Below, in pieces: positions 1 to 8,400 of a DNA stretch of 57,349 nt. Numbering within the stretch: the stretch's first letter is position 1; each line of letters starts with the position of its first letter. Under the pieces are notes generated by a model, which saw only the letters and a list, made by a program, of their open reading frames with translations, ran no database searches and was not told the DNA's origin. Origin of the DNA: an uncultured Prevotella sp. (GTDB lineage Bacteria; Bacteroidota; Bacteroidia; Bacteroidales; Bacteroidaceae); NCBI GenBank assembly GCA_900555035.1, contig USJX01000008.1, positions 1 to 57,349 on the forward strand, given 5' to 3'. The translations under genes and the position numbers were made by a program.

Positions 1-240
1 TTGCTTTCAGCGATGCTTTTGTCCTTTGTACCAAGCATTGCTTTCAGCGATGCTTTTGTCCTTTGTACCAAGCATTGCTTTCAGCGATGCTTTTGTCCTT
101 TGTACCAAGCATTGCTTTCAGCGATGCTTTTGTCCTTTGTACCAAGCATTGCTTTCAGCGATGCTTTTGTCCTTTGTACCAAGCATTGCTTTCAGCGATG
201 CTTTTGTCCTTTGTACCAAGCATTGCTTTCAGCGATGCTT
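1..240. repeat. 37-bp perfect tandem repeat array
   Basis: Six complete 37-bp units, identical as far as I can read, followed by an 18-bp partial unit; the array is cut by the window start, so more units may lie outside. Each unit holds an imperfect inverted repeat (AGCATTGC ... GCGATGCT), so every unit could fold into a small hairpin. The stop codon of the neighbouring fur-like gene lies in the partial unit, so the array looks like reiterated copies of that gene's 3' end. There are no spacers, so it is not a CRISPR array. Confidence 0.95.
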
Positions 241-654
241 CTTCCTACACTCAGGGCATTCCCCCTTGATGACGAACGAGATGGAGTGGGGATAGAACCC
301 CTCAGGCAACTCGAAACTCGGAATGCGAATATCCTCCATGCAGAACGAACGATGGCACGATTCGCAATAAAAATGAATATGGCCATCGTGATGGTCGCAT
401 TCCCCATCTTCCTCGCACAACTCATAGTTCAACACTCCTCTGCCATCCTCGAACGCATGCACCGCATCGTGTTCCAGAAAGAGCGTGAGAGTGCGGAAGA
501 TGCTCGATTTATCCATCGATATCATCTTCTGCTCCAGGTCTTTGAGACTCAGCGGATTCTGCTCATCTGCCAAAGCCTTCATCACCAATATACGGTTGGA
601 GGTGGGCTTAATGCCCTTCGCCTCCAGTTTATGAATAATCTCCTCTGTTTCCAT
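229..654 (-). CDS. Fur-family transcriptional regulator
   Basis: A 141-residue protein of normal Fur-family length. The first 80 or so residues form the winged helix (KPTSNRILVMKAL, then SSIFRTLTLFLEHDAVH). The C-terminal half has the histidine/cysteine-rich metal and dimerisation region: CDHHDGHIHFYC, CESC, and CPEC near the end, the paired CxxC motifs of the structural zinc site. Fur-family proteins are DNA-binding repressors that sense iron, zinc or peroxide; the sequence alone does not say which, so I give no symbol. The gene ends with TGA inside the 37-bp tandem array, which would make up its whole 3' UTR. No operon partner is visible in the window. Confidence 0.9.
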   Translation of the reverse strand: METEEIIHKLEAKGIKPTSNRILVMKALADEQNPLSLKDLEQKMISMDKSSIFRTLTLFLEHDAVHAFEDGRGVLNYELCEEDGECDHHDGHIHFYCESCHRSFCMEDIRIPSFELPEGFYPHSISFVIKGECPECRKKHR

Positions 655-677
655 TTTTCTTTTCTATTTTCACATTT

Positions 678-965
678 GATTGCTGCGGATTTCAAATCCG
701 CAGATCCTAAAAAGGTTGGGACATTTTTTAACGGCGGATTTCAAATCCGCCGAGCGCCTGGCGGGCTTCACCGAGTCTTCCCGCTAGGCGTCTCCTTCAA
801 GTCTCCCGTTAGGCGTCTCCTTCAAGTCTCCCGTTAGGCATCTCCTTCAAGTCTCCCCGCTAGGCATCTCCTTCAAGTCTCCCGTTAGGCGTCCCGCCGG
901 ATTTGCAATCCGGCGTCAAAAAATGTTCGACCTCTTAAAACCGGGGGATTTGCAATCCCCCATCT
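678..965. repeat. Cluster of four GGATTTnnAATCC palindromes with GC-rich repeats
   Basis: Fills the gap between fur and the next gene. Four palindromes (near 683-702, 733-752, 895-914 and 942-963) share the core GGATTT(C/G)(A)AATCC with variable GC arms, and are linked by similar strings such as AAAAAATGTTCGACC and AAAAGGTTGGGACATTTTTT. Between the second and third lies a degenerate tandem array of about 24 bp units (CTCCCGTTAGGCGTCTCCTTCAAGT-like, roughly 778-890). A matching palindrome cluster lies at 55985-56180. It resembles dispersed REP-type elements; no gene is seen here. Confidence 0.8.
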
Positions 966-995
966 CCATCTACAATACCACAGCATTTTTATCCT

Positions 996-1802
996 CTAGA
1001 GAATCTGAAGCTTTGCTCCAAACGACAGTCCGAACACATCCCAGAAATTGGCATTTCCATTGCGGTAGAATCGCATGAAGTAGATATCATTCGTGCTCAA
1101 CTCATAGAACATCGTGATACTCTTCACACGCTTGCGCCTGTTGTTCGGAATCTTGTAGGTGAAGCGTTCGCCAAATCCAACGTTCGGGCGAACCCTCGTA
1201 GAAAACGGATAATATCCGCTCTCATATTTCGTAGGCTGCTTCGTCCAGAAGTCGTGACCCAGCACCGTGTTCAGATACAGCGTGCACTCCAATGGTTCAA
1301 ACTGCCATCCCTTGCCCAGATCCCTGCGCCAGGGAATAAAGTTCTCCTTCAGCGTAATCGTACACTTCACGGCATCCGAATCATATTTCGGAATAATTCC
1401 GAAGAGCAGATGCGTCTCCCACTGCCTTCTCTTGCCGTAATCCCAGCCGATACCCACCGAGATGATACCCATGTTGCCGCAAGTTTGAATCACCGACTGG
1501 GTAGGCATCAGCACATCCCAGTGCTTGCGATAGCGGATGATTCGCCTGTCATATCGGGTCAGCGAATCCTCCGGAGAAGTCACGTCCGTCAGCTCCGTCA
1601 GCTTCAGCGTATCCAAAGCCATCTCTTCCGAAGCCATCACTTCCGAAGCCATCTCTTCCGAAGCCAACTCTTCCGAAGCCATCACTTCCCCCGTCATTCC
1701 GTTAGCCATCAGCCCATTAGCCATCAGCAATAGGCAAGAAACCAGGCAGAATTTCAATCCCCCTTTTCTCAAATAATTATATCTAGAAATCGATAATCTC
1801 AT
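996..1802 (-). CDS. Exported protein of unknown function
   Basis: About 268 residues from the start I prefer (MRLSISRYNYLRKG), which gives a basic N-terminus and a hydrophobic signal segment (FCLVSCLLLM); a longer start at 1919 would run deep into the upstream gene. After the signal come short repeats (MANG, then MASEE-type pentapeptides), and then a domain of about 200 residues rich in aromatic, alternating strand-like segments, ending in FWDVFGLSFGAKLQIL. That ending suggests an outer-membrane beta-barrel or similar, but I do not recognise the family. It overlaps the stop of the upstream phosphoesterase gene by 20 bp, so the two are probably co-transcribed. Confidence 0.7.
   Translation of the reverse strand: MRLSISRYNYLRKGGLKFCLVSCLLLMANGLMANGMTGEVMASEELASEEMASEVMASEEMALDTLKLTELTDVTSPEDSLTRYDRRIIRYRKHWDVLMPTQSVIQTCGNMGIISVGIGWDYGKRRQWETHLLFGIIPKYDSDAVKCTITLKENFIPWRRDLGKGWQFEPLECTLYLNTVLGHDFWTKQPTKYESGYYPFSTRVRPNVGFGERFTYKIPNNRRKRVKSITMFYELSTNDIYFMRFYRNGNANFWDVFGLSFGAKLQIL
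1620..1690. repeat. 15-bp intragenic tandem repeat
   Basis: About five 15-bp units (GCCATCTCTTCCGAA with small variants) lie in the coding region just after the predicted signal peptide of the exported protein. On the coding strand they give MASEE, LASEE and MASEV pentapeptides. Because the unit is a multiple of three, copy-number changes would keep the reading frame. Confidence 0.9.
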
Positions 1803-2622
1803 AATGGTAATCGTTTGGAGTGATAGTGAATATGTAATATTGGCGGAAGGAACTGCTGGCTGCCATATAGAAGATGGTGCCGTCGCCATACAAATCCTCC
1901 TGCTTCGTGTGATGCCCATGCCCGTCCAGGCAGAACATCAAGCCAGGAAACTGGTGAATGTAATAGTTGAACACCTTCGCCACATTGTTGTTAAACTGCT
2001 CGGAGTAGGGAGCTGCATGCATGCACACCACGGTGCGGTCGAAATCGGTGGAATCGGCAGAACGTTCCGCCTCCATGAAGTCGAAGTTAGGCACCGGGCG
2101 CGAGTAATCGTACTCGATGGCATTGGTGTTGAGGCATACGAACTTCACCCTTCCGGCGATGAAACTGAAATCTGGGTTTCCGAAGATGACCTCATACGAC
2201 TGGTTGCCCGTTCCCAGACAGTCGTGGTTGCCCAGCAGTACCACCGAAGGCATCTGCAGTTTCTGCAATCTGTTGCGAGTCCATTTCATCTCTCTAGTAG
2301 CCCCGAAGTCAGAGATGTCGCCGCAATGAATCACGAAATCGATGCTATCCTTTCGGCGGTTGATATCGTTCACCTCGGCCTTCAGGTCGTCGAGCCATTG
2401 GTGGCTGTCGCTGATTACGGCGAATCGGATGGTATCCTTGCTCTTCACCGCCTGTTCAATCTTTCTTATATTCTTGGCATTCAGGTCGGTTTCGCCGTTC
2501 ACCCTCACATCGTAGGGGTGCACGTCGAACACGGTATCGCAAGCCCCCAGCATCATCATACACGAGATGCCGCAGAGGCAGGTGCCCAAGGCGTGACGTT
2601 TATTGAGTAGATATTTCTTCAT
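1783..2622 (-). CDS. Lipoprotein calcineurin-like metallophosphoesterase
   Basis: A 279-residue protein with a lipobox (MMMLGAC, Cys28), so it is probably anchored to the membrane after export. The metallophosphoesterase motifs appear in order: SDSH (DxH), HCGD (GD), LLGNHD (GNHD), CMHAAPY (H) and GHGHH (GHxH). All metal-ligand residues expected for a two-metal phosphoesterase appear present. The substrate cannot be told from sequence. It heads a two-gene unit with the overlapping downstream exported protein. The leader just upstream holds four short repeats (see 2637-2697). Confidence 0.85.
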   Translation of the reverse strand: MKKYLLNKRHALGTCLCGISCMMMLGACDTVFDVHPYDVRVNGETDLNAKNIRKIEQAVKSKDTIRFAVISDSHQWLDDLKAEVNDINRRKDSIDFVIHCGDISDFGATREMKWTRNRLQKLQMPSVVLLGNHDCLGTGNQSYEVIFGNPDFSFIAGRVKFVCLNTNAIEYDYSRPVPNFDFMEAERSADSTDFDRTVVCMHAAPYSEQFNNNVAKVFNYYIHQFPGLMFCLDGHGHHTKQEDLYGDGTIFYMAASSSFRQYYIFTITPNDYHYEIIDF

Positions 2623-2636
2623 ACAGTATTTCCTTT

Positions 2637-2697
2637 CTTAAAGATGCATTTTCTTAAAGAAGCTTTTCTTAAAGAAGCCTTTCTTAAAGATACATGA
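2637..2697. repeat. Leader tandem repeat, period about 15-16 bp
   Basis: Four near-identical units (TTTCTTAAAGATGCA, TTTTCTTAAAGAAGC and variants) sit directly upstream of the phosphoesterase start, within its probable 5' UTR. Confidence 0.8.
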
Positions 2698-2854
2698 GTT
2701 TATTACTTTAATTTATTGAAATCAAGTGCAAAGTTAGCAAAAAAACTTGAATTAACTAAATCGTTTTCTCATTAAAACTACTTTTTCGGAGAAAATGAAC
2801 AGAAAATCACTATTATTGGGGATGGGGGAGAAAGGAAGTTAGTGATAAAAACTA

Positions 2855-2930
2855 AGATAGATAGCGATGCTAACTAAGATGGATAGAGGTGAGAACTAAG
2901 ATAGATTTCGATGAGAACAAAGCGAAGGAT
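2855..2930. repeat. Degenerate intergenic tandem repeat
   Basis: Three to four diverged units of about 22-26 bp (AACTAAGATAGATAGCGATG, then AACTAAGATGGATAGAGGTG, then AACTAAGATAGATTTCGATG). The rest of the 2623-3006 gap holds the leader repeat, A/T-rich DNA and the HU terminator; I see no gene. Confidence 0.7.
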
Positions 2931-2956
2931 GATAGAGATGAAGAGATGAAGAAACG

Positions 2957-3001
2957 AAAAAAAAGGTGTGTCAAGTCCACCTTTCAGTGAACTGACACAC
3001 C
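2957..3001 (-). terminator. Intrinsic terminator of the HU-like gene
   Basis: On the minus strand the arms GGTGTGTCA and TGACACACC enclose a 19-nt loop and are followed by a run of eight T residues. It lies just past the HU-like stop codon at 3007. Confidence 0.85.
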
Positions 3002-3006
3002 TTCTT

Positions 3007-3603
3007 CTAGATATTTACATGGCCGTCATCGCTTCCGGTACCTTCTGAGCCGGTTCCCTCAGAACCCGTACCCTGCGAACCGCTGCCGCCAGCGTTATCA
3101 CCGCCCTGGCTGGTATTGCCGCTGTTACCACCGCCACCACTGTTACCACCATTGCCGTCATCGGTGTCGTTCTTGTCAGAAGAAGTCACCTGCTTCACCA
3201 CTTTACCGTTTCGGTCGTAGCAAGTAATGTTGACGCTAGTCTTGGCGAGCTCCTCCCTGATTTCGGAGTTTGGCACGAAGATGATGTAGCGGCGGTTGAT
3301 GAGCGAAGAGCTCACCTTGTTCACATCCTCCACGGCGGTAGAGTTCAGACCGAATCGGAGTGAACCGAGACCCGGCACTGCCACAGAGTGACCCTCGGTG
3401 GCCCATGCGGTGATTACCGCTCCGATGGCGCCCCAGGCAGCGTTGATCACCTGCTTGGCGAGTCCGCTGCGCACGGCAGCCTCATCGATAACCTTACTCT
3501 GGGTAAGCTGACCGTAGAGGTCTGCCTGCATAACGTATGCCCACTTCTGCTTACCCTTCTCAAAAGCGACGTTGCGCTCGATAGCTTTTACTTTAATACC
3601 CAT
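3007..3603 (-). CDS. HU-like DNA-binding protein with low-complexity tail
   Basis: A 198-residue protein of the HU/IHF-like family common in Bacteroidota. Residues 1 to about 125 hold the HU-like fold: QLTQSKVIDEAAVRSGLAKQ, a central segment with VPGLGSLRFGL, and the arm region INRRYIIFVPNSEIRE. From about residue 140 it becomes a disordered tail of Gly, Ser, Asn, Asp and Thr, ending in three GTGSE-type repeats. Such proteins bind DNA and may shape the nucleoid. It has its own promoter and a strong terminator, so it is probably monocistronic. Confidence 0.85.
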   Translation of the reverse strand: MGIKVKAIERNVAFEKGKQKWAYVMQADLYGQLTQSKVIDEAAVRSGLAKQVINAAWGAIGAVITAWATEGHSVAVPGLGSLRFGLNSTAVEDVNKVSSSLINRRYIIFVPNSEIREELAKTSVNITCYDRNGKVVKQVTSSDKNDTDDGNGGNSGGGGNSGNTSQGGDNAGGSGSQGTGSEGTGSEGTGSDDGHVNI

Positions 3604-3715
3604 AATTCAAAAGTTTTTTTAGTGAATAATTTAGTTTCTCTCGGGCATCCTTCCTGGGCAGGGGTATGATACACCTGTTCGTCAGAGTGCCCCATCAATG
3701 AGTTTCATTGACGAT

Positions 3716-3747
3716 GCAAAGATACAACATTTTTCGCCGAAAAACAA
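3716..3747 (-). promoter_or_regulatory. Promoter of the HU-like gene
   Basis: Minus-strand TATCTTTGC (3716-3724) fits the Bacteroidota -7 box TAnnTTTG, and TTG lies 20 bp upstream of it (3745-3747). This predicts a leader of about 105 nt. Confidence 0.7.
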
Positions 3748-3756
3748 TAGTTGTCC

Positions 3757-3905
3757 CGGCAGTTGTATCGGGGTGTCCCGGCAGTTGTGAAAAAAGCAGT
3801 TCCGGCAACTGTGAAGAAGCAGTTCCGGCAGCTGGTTTTTCCTACGTCCCGACGTAGGAAATATTACGTGGCGACGCAGGAATTGCTACGTGGCGACGTA
3901 GGAAA
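3757..3905. repeat. Two adjoining degenerate repeat arrays
   Basis: First about four units around CCGGCAGTTGT/CCGGCAACTGTGAAGAAGCAGTT (3757-3838), then three units around TACGTGGCGACGTAGGAA (3842-3905). They lie in the 3604-4213 gap, which otherwise holds the HU promoter and an inverted-repeat element. The short reading frame across this stretch only reflects the repeats. Confidence 0.75.
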
Positions 3906-3987
3906 AGGGGTATGGGCGAAAGCCGCTATCCATCTAGCTGTGGTGGAGCAGGTCTAAAAGGTCAAAAGGCAAAAAGGTCAAAAGTCA

Positions 3988-4245
3988 AAAAAGTCAAAAG
4001 TCAAAAAGGTCAAAAGTGACTTTTCATGATTTATCACTTTTGATGTTCTTGTATCCAGAGTGTTCTATATAATTGCGTTCTATATAATTAATGTACGCGC
4101 GCGAACATTATTATATAATAATTATATTACCCTTTTTATCCAAATTCATCTTATGGGAGCCTCTAGAAGGAATCCTTCTTCCAGGCATCCCTTTTTTGCA
4201 CATTACCCAAAAGTCACTTTTGACCTTTTTGACTTTTGACCTTTT
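3988..4245. repeat. Inverted-repeat element (MITE-like)
   Basis: Two 37-bp arms, 3988-4024 and 4209-4245, are reverse complements at 36 of 37 positions. They enclose about 184 bp of A/T-rich DNA without a gene. Both arms are built from GGTCAAAAGTCAAAA-type units, and more such units run out to the left (3957-3987). It could be a non-autonomous mobile element or a folded-back slippage product. The right arm covers the end of the transposase remnant. Confidence 0.7.
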
Positions 4246-4471
4246 CGCAGTCTTTTTCTGATTCCTTTATTGACATAATTCCTCTTATAGCTAACATGGT
4301 CGGCAGATAAGAAGGCAAAGACAAGAAGGCAAAGACAAGAAGGTTGAAAAGGCGCTCACCGGTTAATACCTTGGCGCAATAATCCACCTTCGTGTCTTTT
4401 GCTATTTTTGCGATTTTTTCATCTGGAATCATTCTAAGAATATCCCAGGCATGTACCTTTATTTTGCTCAT
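4214..4471 (-). pseudogene. Remnant of a DDE transposase N-terminus
   Basis: An 85-residue frame. The first 50 residues (DEKIAKIAKDTKVDYCAKVL, then TGERLFNLLVFAFL) look like the N-terminal region of IS4-type transposases of Bacteroidota, which are normally over 350 residues. After that the frame enters short DNA repeats (AAGGCAAAGACAAGAAGG) and the inverted-repeat arm, giving a lysine-rich tail unlike a transposase. The DDE catalytic core is missing. A plausible promoter precedes it at 4504-4535, so a short product could be made, but I read it as a degenerate insertion sequence. The family call is from memory of the N-terminal pattern. Confidence 0.5.
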
Positions 4472-4503
4472 ATTTGCTATTTTCTATTGTTTCTATCTAC
4501 CTA

Positions 4504-4535
4504 CAAAGGTACAAAAAATAATTGAGATATGCAAA
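4504..4535 (-). promoter_or_regulatory. Promoter-like site before the transposase remnant
   Basis: Minus-strand TTTG (4532-4535), a 20-bp spacer and TACCTTTG (4504-4511) match the Bacteroidota promoter pattern. Confidence 0.55.
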
Positions 4536-4744
4536 TAAATAGCAGATTATTAAGTAGTTGCAAATGCTAAAAATCTATCAACCACTTATGATTTGTAATT
4601 CCCCAACCCTAATCCATTAATCATTAACTTGATGACTGCCTGGTGTGGCAAAGCGCACTAAGTTTTTCTATCATGTCTCATTGTTTCCTGAAGGTTATCT
4701 CATAGAGTTCCTTATATCATCTCATAGTTTTCTCATCAACAAAT

Positions 4745-4850
4745 AAGGTTTAAGTACGTCTCTTTCAGGGTTTAAGAATGTCTCTTTCTGGGTTTAAGAA
4801 TGTCTTTTTGGGGTTCAAGTATGTCTCTTTTGGAGTTCAAGTTATACGAC
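4745..4850. repeat. Degenerate tandem repeat, period about 22-24 bp
   Basis: Four to five units of the type GGGTTTAAGAATGTCTCTTTC, drifting to GGAGTTCAAGTATGTCTCTTT. This is part of the 940-bp gap 4472-5412, which holds repeats, two hairpins and the helicase promoter but no gene I can support. Confidence 0.75.
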
Positions 4851-4942
4851 TATACGCCTTTCTGTCCTCATAGCCATTGGCGCATAGCTCGGAGTAATGA
4901 GCTGCATGTGAGCTAAGGAAAAGTAATGTAAGAAAGCTATAG

Positions 4943-4989
4943 AGTTAGGTCTAGCGATGCTGCGTTTCGCAGCGTCGCTAGATCTAACT
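4943..4989 (+). terminator. Long hairpin followed by T-rich stretch
   Basis: Arms of about 21 bases (AGTTAGGTCTAGCGATGCTG and its near complement) close over a TTTC loop and are followed by CTCTTTTGTTTTTT, like a plus-strand terminator. No plus-strand gene ends nearby, so its role is unclear. It shares the core TCTAGCGA..CTGCGTTTCGCAG with the hairpin at 5189-5223. Confidence 0.55.
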
Positions 4990-5092
4990 CTTTTGTTTTT
5001 TCGCTGCTATCATTGTTCTCAAGACACAGCCAATCGTGACAAGCATAATCAAGCATGTCTAGCAATACCGTATGGACAGCCAACTGGCAGAT

Positions 5093-5175
5093 ATGGAGAC
5101 AGTTGGCTGTTCTAGGTAAGACAGTGAGCTGTTCTAGGTAAGACAGTTAACTGTTCTACGTCAACAGTCAATTAG
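5093..5175. repeat. Degenerate tandem repeat, period about 23 bp
   Basis: Three units of the type CTGTTCTAGGTAAGACAGT followed by diverged copies ending in CTACGTCAACAGT. They lie between the two related hairpins. Confidence 0.7.
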
Positions 5176-5188
5176 CCAGACCTACCTA

Positions 5189-5223
5189 TTCTAGCGACTC
5201 TGCGTTTCGCAGGGTCGCTAGAA
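5189..5223. repeat. Second copy of the TCTAGCGA hairpin
   Basis: TTCTAGCGACTCTGCG, loop TTTC, then GCAGGGTCGCTAGAA. Compared with 4943-4989 the paired bases differ on both arms (TG/CG becomes CT/GG) while pairing is kept, using a G-T wobble in each copy. Confidence 0.7.
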
Positions 5224-5366
5224 CTTCTTGATATTCAGTAGTATATGTAATTGTTCTAGTCGGTTTTTGATATAATAGCTGTCATCTTCGCTGCAACGTA
5301 ATCATGTATATTGCAATCATTCTGAAAAAAAATATGAGAAAAGTAACGTAAGTGAAATCTTTTTTG

Positions 5367-5375
5367 TACTTTTGC
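5367..5375 (+). promoter_or_regulatory. -7 box of the helicase-NUDIX unit
   Basis: TACTTTTGC lies about 38 bp before the ATG at 5413 and matches TAnnTTTG. A -33 box is not clear. Confidence 0.5.
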
Positions 5376-5412
5376 AAGCGAGAATAAACAAAGAACAAAT
5401 ACATCAAGTAAT

Positions 5413-8400
5413 ATGGCTGGAATATACGAACAAATCATAAATCAGCTCTTCAAGGTAAAACTTGAAAAGTATGATAGAAAAATATATCATATCGGGATGA
5501 AGGAAATTGGGCGTGATGAAGCGATTCAATATCTTTCACGCTATCTTTATGCCTTGATTCAAAATACGATTGATGATGTGGCTCAGCAGGAAAATGGAGT
5601 AGAAAAGTGCATTCAGTTTACCAATGATGTGATAAGAGAACTGGGCGAGAAGTTTGCCATAGAAAATTATGAGGATGATTTGGTAGATGCCAGTAATTCT
5701 ATCCTGACAAGTGTCATTGATAAGACCAAGTGCGATTATCCCGATTTGCAAAAGTATATCCAGCGCATAACGCCTCTTACATCTCTCACCAAAAGTAGTC
5801 TTTTTACAGGGGCCAAGAACTCTGTGAATATGATAAGCGAGCTGAAAAAGGAAATCCTGTCGGCAGATGAGATTTATATCGTGGTTTCTTTTATTCGTCT
5901 GTCGGGGTTAAATATGATGCTTCCTGAATTGCAGGAGTTCGTAGCTCGGGGTGGAAGTTTGAAGGTGATAACAACTACCTATATGCAGATTTCCGAGTAT
6001 AAGGCTATCGAAAAGCTCTCAAAGCTGACTCATACCGAAATAAAGATTTCTTATCATAGCGATTTAGATCGCCTTCATGCCAAGGCTTATGTGTTTATGA
6101 GAGACAGCGGATTCCATACGGCATATATTGGTTCTTCTAATATCTCTCATGCGGCATTAACCGAGGGGTTGGAGTGGAATGTGAAGGTAACGCAGATGGA
6201 ACTGCCACATATTTTTGCTACCGTGAAGAATACCTTTGATACGTATTGGGAGCAAGATGTATTCGAGTCTTTCGATTTAAATTGTGATAGCGAGCGCTTG
6301 AAGAAAGCACTCGACAAGAATGCCGTGGGCTCAACAGCAATAGATTATTCTGTACTCGAACTGATGCAAGCCAAGGAATATCAGAATGATATACTTGATA
6401 AGCTGGAGAAGGAACGCCGTTATCACAATAACTGGCGAAACCTGGTGGTGGCTGCTACAGGTACGGGTAAAACGGTTATTGCAGCTTTTGACTATAAGCG
6501 TTTCAAAGAGCAGCATACAAAGGCTAATTTTCTTTTTGTAGTACATCGTGAAGAAATTATCAAGCAAGCTTGTGCCACTTATCGTGCAGTGTTGGGAGAT
6601 CCAAATTTCGGTGATATGTGGTATGGCGGGCATGAGGCTTCTTCGTATTCGCATCTCTTTGCATCAAAGGATTTGCTGAATAATAGATTAGACAAGCTCC
6701 AGCTGCCTGATGATTATTATGACTATATTGTGTTTGATGAGGCTCATCATATAGTAGCTGATACCTATCAGAAAATCTTACATAAGTTCAAGCCCAAGGT
6801 GCTTCTGGGACTTACTGCTACCCCTGAGCGAATGGATAATAACGATATTACCCAATACTTCAATCATCAGATTTCGGCAGAGATACGTTTGGATACAGCT
6901 TTGAATAATCGTTTGCTGTCACCATTCCATTATTTTGGCATAACAGATTCGGTGGATTTGTCTGAGGTGAAATGGGAGCGAGGTAGATTTGTGGCTTCCG
7001 AACTTTCCAAGATATATACCAACAACGACTTGCGTACGAACGTTATCTTCAAGACCTTGGAGAGGTATTTGCCTAACTATAATGATGTTAGAGCATTGTG
7101 CTTCTGTGTAGATCAGCAACATGCCAACTACATGAATGCCAAGTTTACTTTGGCAGGTTTGAAGTCTGCTGTTTTAACGAGCGAGAACTCTAAGTTTAGA
7201 AATGTTGAGATTAAGCGTCTGGCTGAGAAGAAAATCAACTATCTCTTTGTGGTAGATATGTTTAACGAGGGTATTGATATTCCAGCTATAGATACCGTGT
7301 TATTCCTTCGTCCTACAGAGAGTTTAACCATCTTCTTGCAGCAGTTTGGTCGTGGTCTTCGAAAAGCCAAGGATAAGCAGTATCTCACGGTTTTGGATTT
7401 CGTAGGTCATTCTCGTGCAGAGTTCAATTATATGGATCGATTCCGTGCTTTGATGGGACGAACATCAATGAGTGTGAAGGAAGAGGTAGAAAAAGATTTT
7501 CCTCATCTTCCACTGGGTTGTACTATCCAATTAGAGCCTAAGGCAAAGGAGTATATCATCCAAAACATTACGGGATATATCAATAGTTTCAAGAAGTCGA
7601 GAATCATTCAGACCATCAAGCAGTTTGAGCAGAAGTTTAGTGAGCCATTATCGCTTGCTTCTTTTCTCAGACTTACCCATGTGCCTTTGGAAAAACTTTA
7701 TAATGGCAATACTTGGAATGGCTTGTGTCATCTGGCTGGGGTAACAGCCAGGGCATCTGAATTTAATGTAGAATTGTCACGTGCTGTGAGCAAGAAATGG
7801 TTCTCTACCGATTCTTATTCCTATTTCAGTTTTATCCATGATTTGGCTGTTCGCCGTTTTAAGGTAAGCGAGGGCTTGCTGACAGCTAAGGAGAAGAAGA
7901 TGGCATTAATGTTATATTATGATTTGTATATCTCTGCTGGTGAGTATGTTAGCTTGCAGCAGATGTTCAATAGATTGAGTGAGGATGATGTCTTTGTAGA
8001 TGAGGTTTGTCAATTGACAGAGATAATGATGTCTCGCTGTAATGCTTTGGAGCAGGAAGACAACTCGGTGTTCCGAGATTCATTCCCGCTGAAACTTCAT
8101 GGAGTATATACCAAGGCTCAGATACAGGTAGCCATAGAAACTTCTACTTTAGAGAAGATGTCATCTAGTAGAGAGGGATGTGAGCGTAATACGCTGAATG
8201 GAATTCCGATGGAAGCGATGTTTGTAGATGTTATCAAGGATAGAGAAGAGGGTTCGAATACTAACTATAAGGATTTTGCTCAAAGTGCGGTTAAATTTCA
8301 TTGGGAGACGCAGAACTCTGTTAGGCAAGAATCGCCTACTGGTCAAAGTTATATAAAGGGTTCACGAGAAATGCTGCTGTTTGTGAGAAAGCAGAAGAAT

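Noticed and set aside
1..240. CRISPR array
   Set aside because: The 37-bp units are contiguous with no spacers, and no cas gene is present.
1..837. Plus-strand protein of repeated residues
   Set aside because: The tandem repeat is open in every plus frame, so the long frame is a by-product; it lies antisense to the fur-like gene, which has real family motifs.
3751..3957. 68-residue plus-strand frame
   Set aside because: It consists of translated degenerate intergenic repeats and has no start signal.
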